A DNA stretch of 64,000 bases from Epichloe hybrida. Its lineage: Eukaryota > Ascomycota > Sordariomycetes > Hypocreales > Clavicipitaceae. Shown here piece by piece: positions 58,596 through 64,000 of this stretch. Position 1 is the stretch's first letter; each line of letters begins with the position of its first letter. The position numbers and the translations under genes are program-made. The notes under the pieces were generated by a model. That model was not told the origin of the DNA and did no database searches. It worked only from the letters and a program-made list of their open reading frames with translations. The stretch covers positions 62,001 through 126,000 of the forward strand of contig JAFEKR010000033.1 in assembly GCA_019022495.1 (NCBI GenBank), written 5' to 3'.

Positions 58596-59548
58596 ATGGG
58601 CAAAAAGCGATCAAGAGAGGACGGCAAAGACGCCCCGGCAGCCAATGCCGACGCCGACTGGGTAGATGAGGATGTCGACGAGGAGGAGGTAGGTTTTGCG
58701 CGCCTAAATTTGTGCGCCGCAGACTCAAGTTGCTGACTTGTCGTCGGATCTAGGACTTTGACGTGCTCCAAGTAGAGTTCGAATGGTTCAACTTCGACCC
58801 CAAGATCGACTTCCACGGCGTCAAGTCACTTATGCGGCAACTATTCGATGTTGACCACAGTTTTATCAACACATCTGCTCTGGCAGACCTCATTCTCTCT
58901 CAGCCAACGATCGGGTCGACCGTCAAGGTGGACGGCAAAGAGTATGACGCATATGTTGTGCTCACCGTGCTCAACACATTTGTCCACCGAGAGAAGGAAC
59001 CCATGAAACAAATGTTGAAGTACCTCACGGAGAAGGCGCAGGCCAATGAATCGTTGGCTATGATTGTCGATCTTCTCAATTCCGACAAGCACATTGGTCT
59101 GGTGCTCTCGGAGCGACTCATCAACATTCCTTCGGAAATTGCCCCCCCATTGTACTCAATGCTTATTGACGAGATCGAGGCAGCGGTGGAGGACAAGGAG
59201 CCCTACGAATTCTCGCACTATTTGATCCTCTCAAAAGCATATCTGGAAGTCGAGTCAACACTCGACGCAGAGAAACGCAAGAAGAAGAAGCCCAGAGAAG
59301 AGGGCACGACATTCTTCTTCCATCTGGAGGATGAAATTTTCCACAAGTTTGCGTTGGCATATGGCAACTTTACATACACCAATGAGGATGAAGCTGTGTC
59401 AGATAGTAAGCGAGCATTCCAGGAGGTTGGAATCAAGACGGCCGGACATATGATTTTGATGGAAGCTGGCAAGTTGAGGGCCGCGCAAAAGGCCATTGCT
59501 GAGCACTTCAAAGTACCGGACCGCCAGAGTAATCTCACAAGACAATGA
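58596..59548 (+). CDS. bcp1: Bcp1/BCCIP family protein
   Basis: Two exons (58596-58688 and 58754-59548) around a 65-nt intron encode 295 residues. The N-terminus is short, basic then acidic (MGKKRSRED... DVDEEE). The BCP1 domain follows: VEFEWFNFDPKIDFHGVK, a helical middle, and a C-terminal FFFHLEDEIFHKFA block. The yeast homologue acts in the nucleus, as chaperone and export factor for ribosomal protein Rpl23 and for the lipid kinase Mss4; the animal homologue BCCIP binds BRCA2 and p21. The start at 58596 is preceded by a good context (accatcaaaATGG). An upstream in-frame ATG at 58506 would add 30 residues without family similarity. The gene converges on chorismate mutase with only 106 bp between stop codons. 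Confidence 0.9.
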
Positions 59549-59654
59549 CAAACACTAAAGAGTCGAGCCGTGGGGAGCGAATAGGAAGTTGTTGATTCGT
59601 TCCATTTCCGAGTCTAAATTGATCACATACGCCTCTTCGCGGATCACTTCCTCA

Positions 59655-60631
59655 TCACTCCTCTAGTCTTTGCATCAAGTATTCCACCTCGACCTCTTTA
59701 GTCAAGGGAATCACGAAATCCTCATACATGGCCACCACGGCATCCACGTTGATCTTGACATGTTCCTCGGCCCCGTCTGAGATTGAAGGGTCTTTGCCAT
59801 ACGTCAGTGCCTTCAATCGCAACCTCGCCAACACGGACTTCTCAACCGCCTTGTTGGTGATGCTCTCTTCGATGCCCGCGCGATCATTTGCCTTGATCAG
59901 ACGCTTGTACTTTTCCGGATCAGACTGGTACTTTGACTCGGCGACAAACTTGCCGTAATGAATTCTTCGTGACAAGGCCTGCAAGCACGCAAAGTCCGAC
60001 GTGGCGGCTGAGCCGTAGTTTTCTTGCGCTTCGCCGCGGTCCTCGCGACCAAAGTCGGGGCACAAGGCGGGGAGGAACTTTTCAATGTAGATTTTCTTGA
60101 TCTTGTCGTTCACGTTGACAGTGTTGGGGTGCAGGATCTTGGGGTAGTTGAGCGGTTTGAGAATCGGCGTCTGGACGGCATCTGGGAAGAAGGGGTATTC
60201 GTCGGGGGATTCGTAGCGACGGATGAGAGATTGGAGCTTTTCCTGTTCGTAGAAGTACCAATCGAAGAACGAGAGGTTGCTATTGGGGATTTTGAGAGCA
60301 CCGGGAGTATAAATGGTCTGTGTTCTGTTGTGTTAGCCGTGTTCTTGTTGTGTCAGGTCTTGGGTGGTCGGGAACGACTTGGTGTGAGTCGGTGTGCTCT
60401 CGGAGAAGTTGGGAGATTGCGGACCTGGTTGAGAGCGAACTGAACTCGCTCAATGAGGTGGAAAGTGATTGTGTCTTCTAGACGGCTGTTGACGAGTTAG
60501 TTAGTTGGCACTCAAGAACGGGGTTTTGAACAGAAGCACATGGCATGGTCGGTGACTCACATTAATTGGAAGCGGATGCGGGACAGGTCCAATGCCTTTG
60601 AGACATCGTTCATGTCAACCACGGAATCCAT
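59655..60631 (-). CDS. aro7: Chorismate mutase
   Basis: Three exons (60631-60561, 60485-60425, 60317-59655) splice to 264 residues, close to the 256 of yeast Aro7. The enzyme converts chorismate to prephenate, the branch point towards phenylalanine and tyrosine. Recognisable blocks are the N-terminal [20 protein letters not shown] helix (the two Arg and the Glu line the active and regulatory sites), [18 protein letters not shown] sequence near residue 165 and the C-terminal [20 protein letters not shown] block (here [17 protein letters not shown]). This is the all-helical eukaryotic AroQ type, normally activated by tryptophan and inhibited by tyrosine. The gene lies about 10 kb from qutR; this is probably chance, since quinate and aromatic synthesis genes are not normally linked. 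Confidence 0.93.
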
Positions 60632-61043
60632 GGTGGGCTATCTACGAAAACATGAGTAGATTTAATTTGTTTGTACTCGGTAGGATGAGCGGTATTTCCG
60701 AGCCCGGCAGAATCAGAAACCACGCACTGGAGGGGCATCAGTGGAGGGGCACCGCCGGCCAAGGAGGAAGAGGTGGCTCTGGAGACAAGGAGAAGGGGGA
60801 TTTGGTTCGGGCTCGGGCGGCCAATGACAGGCCCACACGAGCTCGCACCAGCAGAAGAAGCAGAAGGAGCAGAAGAAGGGAGAAGAGAGGTCTGTGGAGG
60901 GAAGGGTCTGCCTGATTGGACTTGGCTCGCGCATCCATCCACGGCTGGAAGCTCCGGTCACATCCATCGCCGCCTCATGAAGCCATTGTGCAGCCAAACA
61001 CGCGCGTTTTGATTCCACGGACCGTCCGGTCGGCCATCTAGCC
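60632..61043. promoter_or_regulatory. Divergent aro7/mdv1 promoter
   Basis: 412 bp between two start codons, with a purine-rich tract (AGAAGAAGCAGAAGG type) at about 60845-60900. Overlapping small frames reflect this low complexity and are not genes. Confidence 0.55.
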
Positions 61044-63460
61044 ATGGCTGATCACGACAATAGCCACTATGACTTCCTCGACGACGCCGATGAAGAGCAG
61101 TCCATCATATCGGTACGTTTTGTCGTCTCCATCGACGGCGGCTGCAACCCCCCCTGTCTTCTCCAGCATGACCTTGCAGCAAGATCCATCGGGTCGCCGT
61201 GTGACGGCCGCACTCGCACTCGCACTCGCACTCGCACTCGGCCGCGTTTGCATCTGCCTGCACAACGAAGAAGTCGTCCTCCTGTTCCTCCATCGACCGA
61301 CCGACTTTGCCGCGGCCATCAACGCTGCATCGTTCAAGATTGCGGCTTTGCTAACATGGTGATTGACGTTGCGCAGACCCGTGGCCTGGAGGCATTCGGC
61401 CGCAAGGTCACCACGACGGCCTCCCATCTCATGGCGCCAAATCATGATGCCGCCGCGCATCACTACCAAACCGCAATGGCTCAGGTGCACCGGCAGTTGA
61501 CACGTCCGTCTGTTCAACGCAGCGTCTTTGCCCTTGCAAGAAGAACTCCGTCCGAAATTGTGCGCTCCAAGCTGTCCACGGCCGAGATTCAGCACCGCGC
61601 CGTCAGCTTCATCTCCGACGACCTGCTGTCCAAAATTCCCGAGGATGACAACCCTTTCTCCCTTTTCCAGGGTTTCCAGGCCAGCTTCCCCGAGATGACG
61701 GATGAGGGCAAGAAGCACCGCCGGCGTGTGTCAAGAGGAAGAAGATTATTAGACGAAAGGCAGGCGGCAACATCTGCGGATCCCGCAGCCAGCCTTTCTC
61801 ATGTGCAGAAGGAGAAGGCGGCCATGTTGCACGAGTTTGAGCTCCTGGGCATCCGAAAGGGCATGGCTAGCAGTGAAATCCGCGAGATTGACAACAAGAT
61901 GGCCAACCTGCAGGGGATGCGCAAAATCATTCTTGAGAGACTGGCCGGCCTGGAGCAGGAAGAGGCCTTGCTAGAACATGATAGTCGGTTTCACTCATCT
62001 GCCCCCTCTGACTGATATCACAGGTCCAAGTGAGCTTGCAAAGAAGCTGACCACCAAGATTCTAGTCATCGATGTCGAAGGGCGCCTAGAAGTCGCGCAA
62101 GCGCTAGCAGACGAGGCAGAGGCCATTGCGCGAAACACCCCTACCCGAGATGAGGTTGATCTCGTAGGCGATGCAGACGATCACGACCCCGAATTCATGT
62201 CACAATCCGTGTATGAAAAGATACCAAACTCCACCAACAGGGCCACCCCGACCAAAAGACCGAAGAAGGTTCATCGCCGCAAGTCGATGCCTATCCTGCA
62301 CGAACACTTCGAGGCTGGCTCCAGCATACGGCAAATTCGGGCTCACAAGGACACGGTGACTGCATTGGATTTCGACGCGCCATTCGGTACCATGGTGTCT
62401 GCTGCGCTGGACGATACGATCAAAGTATGGGACTTGAATGCCGGGAGATGCATTGGAACTCTGGGGGGTCACACCGCGTCGGTGAGAACGTTGCAGGTTG
62501 AAGATAATATTCTCGCTACTGGCGCTGCGGACGCTACCATTCGATTGTGGGATCTGAGTCGATCAAGCTATGACCCGCACGGCAACAGCTACGGCAGGGG
62601 CGAGGAGGAAGACGAGGACGCCATCGCGTTTGGAAACCCCGACGATCAGCCCATCGACCCTCCAGAGGGCAGCATGAACGAGTGCGAGCTGTATACACTG
62701 GAGGCTCACGTGGATGAGGTTACTGCATTGCATTTCAGGGGCGATGTTCTCGTCTCGGGCTCTGCAGACAAGACGATTCGCCACTGGGATCTTGAGAAGG
62801 GACGCTGTGTCCAAACCTTGGACGTCATGTGGGCCGCTGCTCAGGCCTCGACGAGCCCGGGCGCCTCTGAGGGCACCTGGAGACCAACTGGTCGATCTTT
62901 ATCAAGTTCGGCAGGTTTTGTGGGAGCTCTGCAGGTGTTCGAGACCGCCTTGGCGTGCGGAACGGCAGACGGCATGGTGAGATTGTGGGATCTTCGAAGC
63001 GGCCAGGTGCATCGCAGCCTCGTCGGACATACGGGCGCAGTCACCAGTCTGCAATTCGACGACGTTCACCTCGTGACCGGCAGTTTCGATAGGAGCATCA
63101 GAGTATGTACATGCCGAACAGGCCGCACCCATATTCAGTTTCCCTCCCTCTCCTCACGTTTCGGTGGCTAACCCGCTCATGCAGATATGGGACCTCCGGA
63201 CAGGCGCCATCTATGACGCATACGCGTACGACAACCCCATCACAAGCATGATGTTTGACGCAAGAAGAATAGTCAGCGCAGCGGGCGAGGACGTGGTCAA
63301 AGTGTACGATAAGGTTGAGGGCAGACAATGGGACTGCGGCGCGGGAATCGTCGAGGCAGATGAGGGCAAGACGCCGGCTGTGGTGGAGCATGTACGTGTA
63401 CGGGATGGCTACATGGTGGAAGGTAGACGTGATGGGATCGTAGGGGTATGGACATGTTGA
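61044..63460 (+). CDS. mdv1: Mitochondrial division protein 1-type WD40 protein
   Basis: Four exons (61044-61112, 61377-61983, 62024-63102, 63185-63460) splice to 676 residues. A Fis1-binding-type N-terminal helical region is followed by a heptad coiled coil (about 165-225). From about residue 327, WD40 repeats form a propeller (IKVWDL, IRLWDL, IRHWDL, VRLWDL, IWDLRTG, then a degenerate last blade VGVWTC). In yeast Mdv1/Caf4 bridge Fis1 on the outer mitochondrial membrane to the dynamin Dnm1 during fission. Intron 1 is 264 nt, contains no stop in frame and carries a CGCACT hexamer array (61209-61240). Intron 2 is only 40 nt. Intron 3 is 82 nt. An acidic loop (EEEDEDA) interrupts the propeller near residue 420. 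Confidence 0.88.
61209..61240. repeat. (CGCACT)5 microsatellite inside mdv1 intron 1
   Basis: Five tandem hexamers within the long first intron. On read-through they would encode alternating Arg-Thr. Confidence 0.9.
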
Positions 63461-64000
63461 TGGACGACGGGTGGGTGTAATTGGGCAAATCAACGTGGCG
63501 TTGGCGTTGGCGTTGGCGTTGTATGCGGGCGCTGGTGTCTCAATAATGTTGAGCAGCATCGCGCACCAACTCGTTGATTTCGTCACGGCGGAAGCGATTG
63601 AAGATGCGTGCAAACCATTCCTTGTTACATGTGTTGTCCAAGGATCACATACTTTGTAATCTGCACATACTCGGTTGAACACTGTCTTTTTATTTTATTT
63701 TATTTTTCTTCAGAAGATGAAATGCGACCGTAGTGGAACGAAGATGCGAGGGATGATGATTATTTGCCGTTAACTTAAGGACGACCAAATAATTTGTGGA
63801 GACCGTCACTCGCCCGCTCGCTCACTCACTCACTCACTCACTCGCTCGCTCATCAATCTCTCAAACGTTCTCTTCTCCGATGCCCGATGCCCGAAGAACG
63901 CCTGCGCCGTCAACATCATGTGTAAACCAATGATCCGTTGTATAAAATCATGACATCGGCACGCGAATCGCTGTTATCATGGTACCACGATGCCACGCAA
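63461..64000. other. Downstream region of mdv1
   Basis: 3' flanking DNA with a GGCGTT hexamer array at about 63497-63521 and a CTCA/CTCG tetramer array at 63811-63852. I see no further gene before the window ends. Confidence 0.6.

Noticed and set aside
59655..60631. Functional clustering of chorismate mutase with qutA/qutR
   Set aside because: Four unrelated housekeeping genes lie between them, and aro7 is not part of known quinate clusters.

Overview
The window is nuclear DNA of a filamentous ascomycete, most likely a sordariomycete of the Hypocreales type. The evidence is short GT-AG introns, 5' UTRs rich in CA and CT, the fungal gene set (QutA/QutR, CSN6, Vps17, Bcp1, Aro7, Mdv1-type protein), and two very AT-rich blocks in which CA and TG dinucleotides are almost absent. 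That is the footprint of repeat-induced point mutation (RIP). I cannot name the species.

Layout. (1) 1-4915: RIP-degraded repeat with a Ty3/Gypsy-order pol relic (RT, RNase H, integrase). (2) 4916-16860: a GC-normal islet with three intact-looking accessory genes: an L-arginine amidinotransferase (+), a full ABCC/MRP-type transporter with 13 inferred introns (-) and a cytochrome P450 (-). A 98-bp tandem duplication lies upstream of the P450. (3) 16861-44902: a 28-kb nested transposon block. Its base layer is a Ty1/copia relic on the minus strand (gag 43.4-44.9 kb, integrase about 29-30.4 kb, RT 27.5-28.4 kb, RNase H about 25.3 kb). It is interrupted by a second LTR element (17203-24944, TSD gttat), a chromovirus with chromodomain (30427-43416, TSD cttac), a solo LTR of the same chromovirus family (TSD aagat) and hAT DNA transposons. 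One hAT copy (37678-43123, TSD attatata) carries a recognisable multi-exon transposase pseudogene. (4) 44899-64000: a conserved gene-rich arm with qutA (truncated), qutR, a dynamin-family GTPase, csn6, vps17, bcp1, chorismate mutase and an mdv1-type WD40 gene.

How the genes work together. qutA and qutR are the divergent activator/repressor pair of quinate catabolism. A near-perfect 16-bp QA-activator site (46729-46744) lies between them. The activator is cut off after 533 residues, where its reading frame runs into 26 bp of a hAT terminus that supplies the stop codon. None of the quinate enzyme genes is visible here, so the regulatory pair looks stranded and probably decaying. The amidinotransferase, P450 and ABCC transporter could form a small pathway for making and exporting a guanidino compound, but this rests on proximity only. 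The remaining right-arm genes are ordinary housekeeping genes in convergent and divergent arrangements.
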